Assembly: GCF_006715395.1 (NCBI RefSeq)
Contig: NZ_VFNC01000001.1
Location: 3,472,001 to 3,536,000, forward strand
Origin: Streptomyces sp. SLBN-31
GTDB taxonomy: Bacteria > Actinomycetota > Actinomycetes > Streptomycetales > Streptomycetaceae
Direction: 5' to 3'
Length of the DNA: 64,000 bases
Both the position numbers and the translations under genes were made by a program. A model generated the notes under the pieces. The model made no database searches. It was not told where the DNA came from and was given only the letters and a program-made list of their open reading frames with translations. This document shows positions 16,738-25,862 of this stretch, piece by piece. How positions within the stretch are numbered: position 1 is the first letter of the stretch; each line of letters begins with the position of its first letter.

Positions 16738-19077
16738 TCAGGCCACCTTGAAGACCCAAACGTACCGGCCCGCCGAGCGCGCGGCTTCGGGTACGTCGAT
16801 GACCAGTGCGCCCTTGCTCGTGGTCCACGACAGTGGCCGGTCGTGGCCGAGGAGGGTGATCTTGTCGCCGCCGCGGACGGGTACCGGCGCCTCGACGCGG
16901 AGCCTGGCGCCCGGCTCGGCGAGTGAATGGATGTAGAAGGCGTGGTTGGGGCGGACGGTGAACCGCAGATCGTCGCCGAGTTGCGCCATGCGTGACCAGT
17001 ATGTCGTGTCGTAGATCGCCTCGCCGTTGGTGCGCAGCCACCGGCCCGTCTCCCGCAGCCGGGTCTGCATGATCTCCGGGATGGTGCCGTCGGCGCGTGG
17101 GCCGATGTCGAGCAGGAAGTTGCCGTTCTTGGAGACGATGTCGACGAGACTGCGCACGACTTCCTCGGCCGTCATGTAGGCGTTGTCCGGGGTCGCCTGG
17201 TTGTAGCCGTAGCTGAAGGGGTCCAGGCCGCGGCTCGACTCCCATTTGGCGACGACCGTGTTCTCGTACGTCGTGTACTCGGGTGTGGTGAAGTCGTGGA
17301 AGGCGATGCCCGAGCGGTCGTCGACCGTGACGTCGATCGGGCGGGCCCGGTTCTTGGCGTGGTTGAAGTACTCGGCGAGCACATGGAGGCTGTCGTTCGC
17401 GCCGCCGATGTCGCACCAGATGAGTTCGGGATCGTAGCCGTGGATCAACTCCAGCATCTGCGGGGCCTGGTAGTCCCGGACGAAGTCCTTGCCGGCGGCG
17501 TAGCCGGTGTACGGCACCGGCTGGAGGGTGTACGGATTGCGCGGGGCGTGGCCCATCCACGGGCTGTCGGGGTTGAACCACTCCGGCATCGAGAAGTAGA
17601 GCCCGCGGTGCAGCTCGGGTGCGTAACGGCGGGAGGCGTCGAAGAGCTCCTTGACCAGGTCCCGTCTCGGGCCCATCTTCACGGCGTTGCGGTCCGAGAC
17701 CTTGGTGTCCCAGAGCGCGAATCCCTCATGGTGCTTGGAGGTCAGGACGTGGTACTGCGCGCCGGCGTCGCGGAACAGCTCCACCCAGGCGCGCGGGTCG
17801 AACTTCTCGGCGGTGAAGCGCGGGATGAAGTCGTCGTAGGCGAAGTCCTCCCCGTAGGTCTGCCGATGGTAGGAGTGCACCGCGTTGGCCGGGTCCTGCA
17901 TGTGGTTCCAGTACCACTCGGCGTACTGCTTGCCCACCGGTGACCAGGCGGGCACCGAGTACACGCCCCAGTGGATGAAGATGCCGAACTTGGCGTCCTG
18001 GAACCAGTACGGCGCCTGGTGACCGGAGAGGGAGGCCTCGGTGGGCAGGTAGTCGGCCACGCCGAGCTTCAGGCGGCTCTGCTGGGAGGCGGCGCGGGCA
18101 CCGCGGCCGGTGACGGTCACCGACCCGTCCTGAACGGTCCCCGGAACCACGCCCCGACGGTTGCGGATGCCGACGCGCACGCGGGCCTGCTCGCCGGGGG
18201 TCAGGCGCCGGACCCGGGCCGGCTCCACCGTGCGGGCCCCGGGCACCTCGACGGCCACGGACACCCCGTCCCCGGCCAGGATCGGGACGGTGCCCGCGTT
18301 GACGACGGTCGCCTCGACGCTCTGCGCGCCCGTGGAGTCCATCAGGGAGTTCGTGGAGCGGGCGTTGCGCAGCGCCAACGCCCGTCCCTGGGCGACGGGT
18401 TGCAGGGAGAGGGCGAACACGTGCAGGGAAGGTTTGTTCGGCTGCGGCGAGTTGGTGACCGGCAGGGTGAGCGCGATCGCCTCCCGCTGCGGGTCGATCC
18501 ACACCTCCGCCGTGCCGATCCCGACGCTGTGCGCGTCCTTGGCGCCGTCCGGGGTGTAGCGGTACTGGGCGGACAGTGAGCCGCCCGCCGAGTACCAGTC
18601 GGCGCCACCGAGAGCGGCCGTCGTGGTCGATCCGTCCGCGTAGTGCACGGTGGCCGTGCCGGAGGCGCTTCCGTAGCTGCCCGCGGTGAGGAAGTGCGCC
18701 GACAGGTAGCGGCCCTTGGGCAGTTCGATTCGCTGACCGAGGGCGACGACGTTGTTCTTGGCGCCGGCCGCCGAGGACGGGAACACGAAGGGGATGCCGT
18801 CGACCTCGACGGGCCCTACGGCGAGTTCCTCGCCGGGGAAGGTGTAGCCCGAACCGTCGAAGTCGCCGCCGCGTGCGGAGGTGGTGTCGATGCCGTCGTT
18901 GTCGTAGAGGGCGTCGAGCGGGACGGGCACGGGGTCGGGGACGGAGGCCCACGGCTCGGGGTGCCGGTCGACCGGTTGGGCCGCGTGCGCGGATGTGGCG
19001 GTGCTGAGGGGGAGGACGGCGGCGGTGGTGATGCCTGCTGCCGCGCCCAGAACCTGACGTCTTGGAGGAGTACTCAT
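16738..19077 (-). CDS. Tat-exported GH29 alpha-L-fucosidase with N-terminal beta-sandwich regions
   Basis: The start is ATG 19077, with GGGAG upstream, giving 779 residues. A twin-arginine signal is visible (PPRRQVLGAAAG, cleavage near SAHAA). Residues about 40-370 form accessory beta-rich domains. The GH29 barrel begins near YWFQDAKFGIFIHWGVYSVPAW. The nucleophile is predicted at Asp556 in ELIWCDIGG, and the family-typical NFLLDIGP follows. It should act outside the cell on fucosylated glycans. A -35/-10 promoter with an overlapping operator lies directly upstream (19091-19133). Confidence 0.95.
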   Translation of the reverse strand: MSTPPRRQVLGAAAGITTAAVLPLSTATSAHAAQPVDRHPEPWASVPDPVPVPLDALYDNDGIDTTSARGGDFDGSGYTFPGEELAVGPVEVDGIPFVFPSSAAGAKNNVVALGQRIELPKGRYLSAHFLTAGSYGSASGTATVHYADGSTTTAALGGADWYSAGGSLSAQYRYTPDGAKDAHSVGIGTAEVWIDPQREAIALTLPVTNSPQPNKPSLHVFALSLQPVAQGRALALRNARSTNSLMDSTGAQSVEATVVNAGTVPILAGDGVSVAVEVPGARTVEPARVRRLTPGEQARVRVGIRNRRGVVPGTVQDGSVTVTGRGARAASQQSRLKLGVADYLPTEASLSGHQAPYWFQDAKFGIFIHWGVYSVPAWSPVGKQYAEWYWNHMQDPANAVHSYHRQTYGEDFAYDDFIPRFTAEKFDPRAWVELFRDAGAQYHVLTSKHHEGFALWDTKVSDRNAVKMGPRRDLVKELFDASRRYAPELHRGLYFSMPEWFNPDSPWMGHAPRNPYTLQPVPYTGYAAGKDFVRDYQAPQMLELIHGYDPELIWCDIGGANDSLHVLAEYFNHAKNRARPIDVTVDDRSGIAFHDFTTPEYTTYENTVVAKWESSRGLDPFSYGYNQATPDNAYMTAEEVVRSLVDIVSKNGNFLLDIGPRADGTIPEIMQTRLRETGRWLRTNGEAIYDTTYWSRMAQLGDDLRFTVRPNHAFYIHSLAEPGARLRVEAPVPVRGGDKITLLGHDRPLSWTTSKGALVIDVPEAARSAGRYVWVFKVA

Positions 19078-19090
19078 GGCGGCTCCCAAT

Positions 19091-19133
19091 TCATCGGATG
19101 TCTGATGATTGAGGAGGTGTGATGCCCTGTCAA
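19091..19133 (-). promoter_or_regulatory. fucosidase promoter with overlapping operator
   Basis: Read on the minus strand, TTGACA (19133-19128) and AATCAT (19110-19105) are separated by 17 bp, a good vegetative promoter. A near-palindrome, TCATCGGATGTCTGATGA (19091-19108), overlaps the -10 and the expected start point. It resembles GntR/FadR-type operator architecture. This implies repression of the fucosidase until an inducer is present; the regulator is not local. Confidence 0.65.
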
Positions 19134-19292
19134 TGGGGCGTACCTGGCGGTGAGTTGACGAATTGGTCGGATGGGTGGCGTAGGCGGCACCTCTGGTGCA
19201 CGTGTCGTGGCCGTCGTCGAAGGCAGGGTGCTTGTGCGCCACCTGTGACATAGCTCACGGGAACTGGTCCGCACCGTCGGTCAGTTCAGAAC

Positions 19293-19937
19293 GTGATCAC
19301 AGATATGCGAACGCGGGTACGAAACGGAGATCCGGATGCCTTCGCGGAACTCTTCGACGAGTACGCCCGCGCGGTCTACAACCATGCCTTCCGGTTGACC
19401 GCCGACTGGTCCGCGGCCGAGGACGTCATGTCGGCCACGTTCATGGAGGCGTGGCGGCGCCGCGCCTCGGTCGAGGCCGAAGGGGGCTCCCTGCGGCCGT
19501 GGCTGCTGGGCATCGCCACCAACGTCGCCCGCTCCCAGTACCGCAGCAATCGCCGCTACCGCAACGCGGCGAGCGCCGCGGCCGCCGCGAACGCCGCCGA
19601 GGAGCAGGTCCAGGACCATGCCGAGGAGACCGTCGGACGTCTGGACGACCGGCGCAGGATCGCTGCCACGGTGGCCGCCCTGAGCCTGCTCAAGCGCCCT
19701 GAGCGCGAGGTCCTGACCCTGTGCCTGTGCGAGGGGATGGAGTACGCCGAGGCGGCCCGCGTCCTCGGTATCCCGGTCGGCACCGTCCGCTCCCGCCTCT
19801 CCCGCGCCCGCGGCAAGCTGCGCAGACTCACCGACACTCAACTCGCGCGAGAAAAACGGGAACCTACCCGCACGAACCGGCAGACAACAGGTGATCGCGG
19901 ATACGCGGTCCGGTCCGCACAGGAAGGAAACCGATGA
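19293..19937 (+). CDS. ECF-type RNA polymerase sigma factor
   Basis: The 214-residue frame starts at GTG 19293; an ATG four codons later (19305) is an alternative. Region 2 is at residues about 10-70 (FAELFDEYARAVYNHAFRL, DVMSATFMEAWRR). Region 4 is at about 125-180 (LKRPEREVLTLCLCEGMEYAEAARVLGIPVGTVRSRLSRARGKLRR). The C-terminus has a polar tail of about 35 residues. The stop codon overlaps the next start (ATGA), so it is translationally coupled to a membrane protein that may be its anti-sigma partner. Confidence 0.93.
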   Translation: MITDMRTRVRNGDPDAFAELFDEYARAVYNHAFRLTADWSAAEDVMSATFMEAWRRRASVEAEGGSLRPWLLGIATNVARSQYRSNRRYRNAASAAAAANAAEEQVQDHAEETVGRLDDRRRIAATVAALSLLKRPEREVLTLCLCEGMEYAEAARVLGIPVGTVRSRLSRARGKLRRLTDTQLAREKREPTRTNRQTTGDRGYAVRSAQEGNR

Positions 19938-20998
19938 ACGCCAGCCCCTCCCACCAGCCGCACCCGGCTGAGTGGACGGAGACGCAGAGTCTGCTGCCCT
20001 CCGCCGAGCGGGATCTGCCGGCGGGCCGCCACCAGTTCCACAAGGAGCAGCTGATGGCCCGGATCCACGAAGACCTCCGCACCTCCCCGGCAGCGCCCCC
20101 GAAACGGCCCAACCCGTTCCTGCGCCGTACGATCCTGGTGCCCGCCGCGGCCCTCGCCCTGGCCGGCGCGGTCGTCGGTGGTCTCGCCCTCACGGGCAGC
20201 GGCTCCGACGGCGGCAGGACCCCCCTGGCCACCGGCCCCGCACTGACCACCCAGGTCGGAGTCGCCGACGCCAAGGGCGCCCCCCGGCTCCTCGACCGCA
20301 TCTCCCTGGCGGCCGCCGACGCCTCGACGCCCACGCCGCGCGAGGGCCAGTACATCTACATCGCCTCCAAAGTGGCGAGCACCTACCCGCGTACGGTCGG
20401 CGACAAGACCACGGTCGTCAGCCAGCAGCTGCACTCCCGCCAGGTCTGGAACTCCCTCGACGGCAAGGACGGCTGGCTGATCGAGGCCGGACAGACCGGC
20501 GACAAGGGCATCACCCTCTCGAGCGACATACCGCTGAGCGGGGCCTACAACGCCCTGGCCCAGCTGCCCACCGACCCCGGCACGCTGCTGCGGCGGATCT
20601 ACCGTGCCTCGGACGCCAACCGCGACCCCGAAGTCCCGCGCGACCATGCGGCGTTCGTCGCCATCGGCGATCTGCTGACCGAGAGCTACCCGCCCGCCGC
20701 GATCAGCGCCGCCCTCTACAAGGCCGCGGCCAAGATCCCCGGCGTCGTCTCGGTGGACGACGCGGTCGACGCCACCGGCCGGCACGGGATCGCGATCGCC
20801 CGGCAGAACGACACCGACGGCGAGCGCACCGAGTGGATCTTCGACAGGAAGACCTTGCGGTTCCTCGGCGAGCGCACCGTGGTGGTCAAGGCCGTGGCGG
20901 GCAGTCCGTTCAAGGTCGGCACCGTCACGTTCACCAGCGCGATCACCCGGCGGGCGATCGTCGACGCCGACAAGCAGGTCCCCGGGCAGGCGAGCTGA
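19934..20998 (+). CDS. CU044_5270-family membrane protein, probable partner of the ECF sigma factor
   Basis: The 354-residue protein starts at ATG 19934, overlapping the sigma stop by 4 nt. A cytoplasmic N-terminus of about 60 residues (Trp and Leu-rich with a helical KEQLMARIHEDL) is followed by one membrane helix (ILVPAAALALAGAVVGGLAL). An extracytoplasmic domain of about 260 residues contains YIYIASKV, TDPGTLLRRIY and a C-terminal beta-rich region. This layout and gene order are typical of the CU044_5270 family, found after ECF sigma genes in actinobacteria. An anti-sigma role is inferred, not shown. Confidence 0.88.
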   Translation: MNASPSHQPHPAEWTETQSLLPSAERDLPAGRHQFHKEQLMARIHEDLRTSPAAPPKRPNPFLRRTILVPAAALALAGAVVGGLALTGSGSDGGRTPLATGPALTTQVGVADAKGAPRLLDRISLAAADASTPTPREGQYIYIASKVASTYPRTVGDKTTVVSQQLHSRQVWNSLDGKDGWLIEAGQTGDKGITLSSDIPLSGAYNALAQLPTDPGTLLRRIYRASDANRDPEVPRDHAAFVAIGDLLTESYPPAAISAALYKAAAKIPGVVSVDDAVDATGRHGIAIARQNDTDGERTEWIFDRKTLRFLGERTVVVKAVAGSPFKVGTVTFTSAITRRAIVDADKQVPGQAS

Positions 20999-21223
20999 AT
21001 GCGTGACAGGACGGCTGCCGGTGCCGCGCTGGCAGCCCTCCTGGCGTCGGGGTTGTTGACCGGCGCCGCGCTGTCGGCCACCGGCTCGGGCCTCGGCGTA
21101 CGGACGGAGGCGACGGTCACCGTCGTGGGGGCCGGCTCCCAACCCGGCGAGCGCACCACGGGATCCGGCCCCGGCCGTGAGAAAGGCCCCGGCTGGACGG
21201 GGGAGACCAGCCGGGGCCGCTAG
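20999..21223 (+). CDS. possible small exported protein at the end of the sigma operon
   Basis: A 74-residue frame starts with an ATG directly abutting the previous stop (TGA-ATG). Its first 30 residues look like a signal peptide (RTAAGAALAALLASGLLTGAALSATG). The last 15 residues are encoded by the operon terminator stem at 21185-21218, so the C-terminus has no independent support. It may be a real short secreted peptide or an accidental frame. No homologue was recognised. Confidence 0.4.
   Translation: MRDRTAAGAALAALLASGLLTGAALSATGSGLGVRTEATVTVVGAGSQPGERTTGSGPGREKGPGWTGETSRGR
21185..21218 (+). terminator. terminator of the ECF sigma operon
   Basis: GGCCCCGGCTGG (21185-21196) pairs perfectly with CCAGCCGGGGCC (21207-21218) around a 10-nt loop. 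It overlaps the end of the small frame 20999-21223. Confidence 0.8.
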
Positions 21224-21426
21224 GCGGTGGCGTGCGGAGGGCGGTCGCCTCTCGGCGGGATGCTCCATGGGGCTTCAGCCGAACGATCGTCCCCATGGGC
21301 GGAAGGTGAGGCCCGGGGACACTGTCCCCTCCGCAGCCACGATTGGATGAACGGTCAACCGCCCCGGACTGTTCCCGGCCCCTCACCCCTGCCGGAGTGA
21401 TCTGAGGCACACCTCCTGGAGAGGGA

Positions 21427-23508
21427 TCACCCGATGAAGTCGGCGACCAGGGTGGCGAACTCGTCCGGGGTGGCCAGTCGGACACCGAGGGTCTCGGCCT
21501 TGGCCCGCTTCGATCCCGCGCCTTCCCCGGCGACGACCAGGGTGGTCTTCTTGGAGACGCTGGAGGACGAGCGGCCGCCGGCCCGCTCGATCAGCTCGTT
21601 CATCTGATTGCGGCTGAGCTTCTCCAGAGCGCCGGTCATCGCGCCGGTGACCACGACCGTCATCCCGGCCAGCGGTCCACCCATCGCGCCCTCGGCGTCC
21701 GCGGACTCGGTCGAGGCGGCCGTCGACGGGGGAGTGGCGCCGGGTTCGGTCATGTTCACCCCGGCGGCAGCGAGTTTGTCGATGAGCGGGGCGAGTTCGG
21801 CGAGTTCGGCGACGATCGACGGGGCCTTCTCGGTGCCGATGCCCTCCACCTGCTGCATCGCCTCGGCGTCCGCGGCCCGGATGCCGTCCATGGTGGCGAA
21901 GTGCCTCGCGATACGGCGGGACATGGAGCGGCCGGTGCCGCGGATGCCGAGCGCGCACAGCACCCGGGACAGCGGCTGGTCCTTGGCCGCGCCGATCGCC
22001 GCCAGGAGGTTGTCGGTGCTGGTCTCGCCCATCCGCTCCAGGCCCAGCAACTGCTCGCGGGTGAGGGCGAACAGGTCGGCGAGGTCGGTGACGAGACCGG
22101 CGTCGACCAGCTGGACGACCCGGGTGTGGCCGAGGCCCTCGATGTCGAGCTGGTCGCGGCCGGCCGCGTAGGACAGGGCGGCCACCAGGTGGCAGTTGCG
22201 TCCGTTCTCGCAGCGCCAGCGCTGCTCGCTGGTGTCGATGCCGGACCCGCAGCGCGGGCACACGTCCGGGAAGACGATGGGCTGTTCGTCACCGGTGCGC
22301 AGGTGGGCGACGGGAGCCTCGATACGGGGGATGACGTCACCGGCCCGGTGCACCATGACCTGGTCGCCCAGCCGCAGGTCACGGCGGGTGATGTCGGCCG
22401 GGTTGTGGAGGGTGGCGTAGGTGATGGTGGCGCCGTCGATCTCGACCGGCTCCAGGACGGCACGCGGGGCGATGATGCCGGTACGGCCGACGTTCCACTC
22501 CACCTCCAGCAGCCGGGTGATCTTCTCGACGGCCGGCAGCTTGTAGGCGATGGCCCAGCGCGGAGCCCGCGAACCCGACCCCGCGGCCTGCTGGTCGGCG
22601 GCCAGGTCGGCCTTGATGACGATTCCGTCGATCCCGAACGGCAGCTCGGCCCGCAGCGCTGCGATCTCCTGCACCCGGGCCAGCACCCGTTCGACGGTGT
22701 CGGCGGTGATGCCGGGCACCGCGGTGGTGGCGGTGGTGTTGATCCCGTACGCGGCGGCCTGCGCCATCAGGTCGCTGTGCGCGAGTTCGCCCAGCCGCGC
22801 GGCGAGCTCGGTCCCGGTGTCGGGCAGGGGCAGCAGGCCGTAGCCGAAGAACGTCATCGGCACCGTGTAGGCGCGCTCCTTGGCACGCAGGGTGCCGGCG
22901 GACGCGCCGCGCGGGTTGGCGAACGGCTGCCCGCCGTGCGAGGTACGCGTCTCGTTGGCGTGCTCGAACTGGGCGGTCGTCATGAGGACTTCGCCGCGCA
23001 CCTCGACGGTGACCGGCTCGGCGAGTTCGTCCGGCAGCCCCTCGATGGTGCCGATCGCGTGCGAGACGTCCTCACCGGCCGTCCCGTCGCCGCGGGTGAT
23101 CAGCTGTCTCAGGCGTCCGTGGGTGTAGCGGGCGGCGACCGCGAGACCGTCCAGCTTCGGCTCGACACTGAACCGCTCGACGTCGTGGCCGATGCGCCGG
23201 GCGAGCGAGGCCGTCCAGGCCGTGAACTCCTCGGGCGAGAACACGTTGTCCAGACTCAGCATCGCCACCGTGTGCGGGACATCGCCCTCCACCGCGCCGC
23301 CGGCGACCTTCCCCGTCGGAGTGTCGGGCAGCACCTGCTCGGGATGGTCGGCCTCCCACGCGGCGATGCCACGCACCAGACGGTCGTAGGCGTCGTCGTC
23401 GAGTGCCGACGTCCCGCCCGCGTAGTAGGCGGCGGCTGCCTTCACCGCCTCTTCGACCGCCTGGGCGTAGGCGGCGGCATCCGTGATCACTGCTGCAGGT
23501 GTTGTCAT
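21427..23508 (-). CDS. ligA: NAD-dependent DNA ligase (LigA family), divergent copy
   Basis: The start is ATG 23508, with AGG 9 nt upstream; an ATG at 23517 is also possible. The 693-residue protein has the adenylation lysine in VEPKLDG (Lys118), nucleotidyltransferase motifs ([25 protein letters not shown]), an OB fold, a four-cysteine zinc finger (CPRCGSG...CENGRNC), helix-hairpin-helix repeats and a C-terminal BRCT domain ([16 protein letters not shown]). All catalytic features are present. It is somewhat shorter than the usual Streptomyces LigA, and its NAD-binding segment is unusual ([13 protein letters not shown]). With no housekeeping neighbours, it is probably a second, accessory ligase. 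Confidence 0.93.
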   Translation of the reverse strand: MTTPAAVITDAAAYAQAVEEAVKAAAAYYAGGTSALDDDAYDRLVRGIAAWEADHPEQVLPDTPTGKVAGGAVEGDVPHTVAMLSLDNVFSPEEFTAWTASLARRIGHDVERFSVEPKLDGLAVAARYTHGRLRQLITRGDGTAGEDVSHAIGTIEGLPDELAEPVTVEVRGEVLMTTAQFEHANETRTSHGGQPFANPRGASAGTLRAKERAYTVPMTFFGYGLLPLPDTGTELAARLGELAHSDLMAQAAAYGINTTATTAVPGITADTVERVLARVQEIAALRAELPFGIDGIVIKADLAADQQAAGSGSRAPRWAIAYKLPAVEKITRLLEVEWNVGRTGIIAPRAVLEPVEIDGATITYATLHNPADITRRDLRLGDQVMVHRAGDVIPRIEAPVAHLRTGDEQPIVFPDVCPRCGSGIDTSEQRWRCENGRNCHLVAALSYAAGRDQLDIEGLGHTRVVQLVDAGLVTDLADLFALTREQLLGLERMGETSTDNLLAAIGAAKDQPLSRVLCALGIRGTGRSMSRRIARHFATMDGIRAADAEAMQQVEGIGTEKAPSIVAELAELAPLIDKLAAAGVNMTEPGATPPSTAASTESADAEGAMGGPLAGMTVVVTGAMTGALEKLSRNQMNELIERAGGRSSSSVSKKTTLVVAGEGAGSKRAKAETLGVRLATPDEFATLVADFIG

Positions 23509-23585
23509 GCCGGTCATCCTGCCTGCCACCACTGACAATGCCCCGCGGAGCGGACCTGAGGGCCTCGACGACGGGCGTGCGAGGC

Positions 23586-23801
23586 TCAGTGCTCCCACAT
23601 GTCGGGCCCGCCGCCCCGCCACTCGATCGAACCCGACTGCCGTACCCACGTCTCGTCGGTGCTCTCCAGGCCCGCGAGGCGCAGGAACTCGACGATGTCC
23701 AGCAGCCCGTACGCCATCCCGACGAACCGCTCGCCCATCCGTACTCGCCGTCCTCCGTCTTCGGCGGGCGGGTAGATCACGATGGACTGCGTGCTGGTCA
23801 T
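23586..23801 (-). CDS. small hypothetical protein
   Basis: A 71-residue protein starts at ATG 23801 ([45 protein letters not shown]) and ends [11 protein letters not shown]. It looks compact, with a beta strand, a DGGRRVRM turn, a helix, and a Trp-rich end. No catalytic motif or membrane helix is visible. It lies just upstream of the ligase gene on the same strand, with 77 bp between them. Function unknown. Confidence 0.65.
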   Translation of the reverse strand: MTSTQSIVIYPPAEDGGRRVRMGERFVGMAYGLLDIVEFLRLAGLESTDETWVRQSGSIEWRGGGPDMWEH

Positions 23802-23896
23802 GGCACCAGCGTGCGGTCTGAGGCGCCGGCTCGCATGCGGGGCGCCGGCGCCGCTCAAAGGTTCCGGCATCGGTGCGCCCTGCCGTGACACCTGGG

Positions 23897-24307
23897 TCAG
23901 CGGCTGCCGTTCACGGCGTCGGCGTACTGCTCGTCGGTGACGGGCTCCAGCCATGTGGTGCCGTCGCCGTCGGCGTTGCCGACGACCATGGCGATGTGCG
24001 CCATGAACGTGCTGTCGGTGGCGCCGTGCCAGTGCTCCTCGCCCGCGGGGCACTTGACCGTGTGGCCGGCGCTCACGCGCACGACGTTGCCGTCGCGGGT
24101 GCCGACCAGTCCGGTGCCGTCGGTGACATAGAGGGTCTGGCCGCCTGCGTGCCTGTGCCAGTTGGTGCGCGCGCCGGGGGTGAAGCGGACCAGGGCAGCG
24201 GTCAGACGAGCGGGTTCGCTCGGGGTGTCGATCATGTTGAGGTAGACGTCCCCGGTGAACCGCTCGGCCGGTGCCTTGGCGGTGGGGGTCGAGTTGACGT
24301 GCTCCAT
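23897..24307 (-). CDS. cupin-domain protein
   Basis: The start is ATG 24307 ([22 protein letters not shown]) with AAGGAAG upstream, giving 136 residues. The two cupin motifs are clear: [19 protein letters not shown] with two metal-ligand histidines, and AGEEHWHGA with another. A single small metal-binding barrel like this may be an oxygenase, isomerase or lyase, but the reaction cannot be assigned. It is co-directional with an MFS exporter (24452) and a zinc alcohol dehydrogenase (25863), so these may act on the same compound. Confidence 0.88.
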   Translation of the reverse strand: MEHVNSTPTAKAPAERFTGDVYLNMIDTPSEPARLTAALVRFTPGARTNWHRHAGGQTLYVTDGTGLVGTRDGNVVRVSAGHTVKCPAGEEHWHGATDSTFMAHIAMVVGNADGDGTTWLEPVTDEQYADAVNGSR

Positions 24308-24451
24308 GTTGATCTTCCTTGGGGTGGTGGTGTGGTTGTACGGGGGTGGGTCTTCGGTGGAGTCGCGTTCGTCGACGATCTTCTTGAGCCGTGGGATGGC
24401 GCTCATGGCGTGGCCGGTGACTTCACGGAAGATGCCCTGCTGGGGCCGAGG
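24308..24451 (-). other. in-frame protein-like remnant between MFS stop and cupin start
   Basis: Between the MFS stop (24452-24454) and the cupin ATG the same frame stays open and reads QQGIFREVTGHAMSAIPRL, then KKIVDERDSTEDPPPYN. This has the look of a real enzyme C-terminus rather than random sequence. The cupin ribosome site lies inside its end. It may be the tail of a lost gene left by a deletion. The parent family was not identified. Confidence 0.3.
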
Positions 24452-25714
24452 TCAGGACCGTGCCCGTGTCGCTGCACCGTTCTCCCTCGCTGCGGGGATC
24501 CGGACTTCGCCGGCGCTGTGGGTGACGATGCGGGTCACGTCGCGCTTGGCCGTCACGGCGAGGGCGATCAGCGGCAGCAGGGTCAGCCCGGTGAAGACGG
24601 TTCCTACCAGGGCGGGGCCGGTCACGCCGAGGGAGGAGTCGAGGGCCTGTCCGGCGAGTGCGGAGCCGGCGGCGATGCCGGTGTTGTAGGCGGACGTGGT
24701 CAGTGCCGAGGTGAGGGTGGGCGCGTCACCGGCGAAACGGACCGCGAGGGCGGTGACGACCGGGTTGATCGTAAACCCGGTGAGCGCCATGAGGAAGATC
24801 AGGACGACGGCGGCTGCCGGGCTCGCGGACAGCGGGATGAGCGCGAGCAGGAGAAGCGCGGTCGCCGCGGAGGCCGGGATCGTCGTGGACATGGGACGGC
24901 GGTCGCCGAACCGGCCGCCGACGAAGGTGCCGCCCAGCGCGCCGGCCCCGAAGGCGACCAGGACCAGCGGCACGGCTCCGGCGGGGATGCCGGCCCGGTC
25001 GGTCAGCAGTGGGGTGATGTACGTGTAGGCGGCCAGCACACCACCCATGATCAGAACGGCGGCGGCCAGCGCCAGCCACAGCCTCCCCTGGCGCAGTGCC
25101 CGGATCTCACCGCGCACCGAAACCCGGGCGCGCTGCTCCGTTCGAGGGAGGAAGCGTCCGATCGTGGCGGCGGCGAGCGCGGCGAGCGCGGCGAGGGTCC
25201 AGAACAGTCCGCGCCAGCCGGTGATGTGTCCGGCCAGTGAGCCGGCCGGGACGCCGACGACGTTGGCCAGGGTCAGGCCTCCCATCATGACGCTCACCGC
25301 CCGTGTGGCGTCGGCGGGACCCGCGGCGGCGGTGGCGATGACGAAGCCGACGGCCCAGAACGCGCCGGTGGCCAGCGCGGTGACGAACCGGGCGGCCATG
25401 GCGACGGTGAAGGAGCTGGTGAGAGCCGCGACGACGTGGCCGGCGGCGAAGACCGACAGCGCGAGTACGAGAGTGAGGCGTCGTGGGAGGCGCAGGGTCG
25501 CCAGGGACATGGCCGGCCCGCCGACGATCATGCCGACGGCGAAGGCGGTGATCAGCAATCCGGCGTGGGAGACGGAGACGCCGAGGTCGGGGGCGATGTC
25601 CGGGAGGATGCCGGCGATGACGAACTCGGTGGTGCCCATCAGGAAGGTGCCGCCGGCGAGCACCCACACGACAGGGGGCAGCTTGCCCGACGCGGCCGCG
25701 GCGGGGTGGGGCAT
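24452..25714 (-). CDS. MFS transporter, DHA1 family (Cmx/AraJ-like drug efflux)
   Basis: The start is ATG 25714, with GGAAAGAG upstream, giving 420 residues and 12 predicted membrane helices. The N-terminus GTTEFVIAGILPDIAPDLGVSVSHAGLLITAFAVGMIVGGP is characteristic of DHA1 exporters of the chloramphenicol/AraJ type. The conserved GDRRPMS loop between helices 8 and 9 is present. It likely exports drugs or toxic metabolites by proton antiport. It sits between the cupin and alcohol dehydrogenase genes on the same strand. A triple 8-bp repeat lies just upstream of its ribosome site. Confidence 0.92.
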   Translation of the reverse strand: MPHPAAAASGKLPPVVWVLAGGTFLMGTTEFVIAGILPDIAPDLGVSVSHAGLLITAFAVGMIVGGPAMSLATLRLPRRLTLVLALSVFAAGHVVAALTSSFTVAMAARFVTALATGAFWAVGFVIATAAAGPADATRAVSVMMGGLTLANVVGVPAGSLAGHITGWRGLFWTLAALAALAAATIGRFLPRTEQRARVSVRGEIRALRQGRLWLALAAAVLIMGGVLAAYTYITPLLTDRAGIPAGAVPLVLVAFGAGALGGTFVGGRFGDRRPMSTTIPASAATALLLLALIPLSASPAAAVVLIFLMALTGFTINPVVTALAVRFAGDAPTLTSALTTSAYNTGIAAGSALAGQALDSSLGVTGPALVGTVFTGLTLLPLIALAVTAKRDVTRIVTHSAGEVRIPAARENGAATRARS

Positions 25715-25726
25715 GGAGGACTCTTT

Positions 25727-25750
25727 CCGTGTGTCCGTGTGTCCGTGTGT
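25727..25750. repeat. three tandem copies of CCGTGTGT
   Basis: Three exact copies of an 8-bp unit occupy 25727-25750, followed at once by a GATCGGGT duplication around 25757-25772. They lie in the leader of the MFS gene. The copy number could vary by slippage. Confidence 0.8.
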
Positions 25751-25862
25751 CCTGTGATCGGGTGATCGGGTCGTGGGGTGCACGGATGCCCTGGGGGCCT
25801 TCAGGAGGAGGGCGAGGTTCCCCATGCGCGTAGGACGCGAGGTCGCCCGGCATCCTCGCGGG

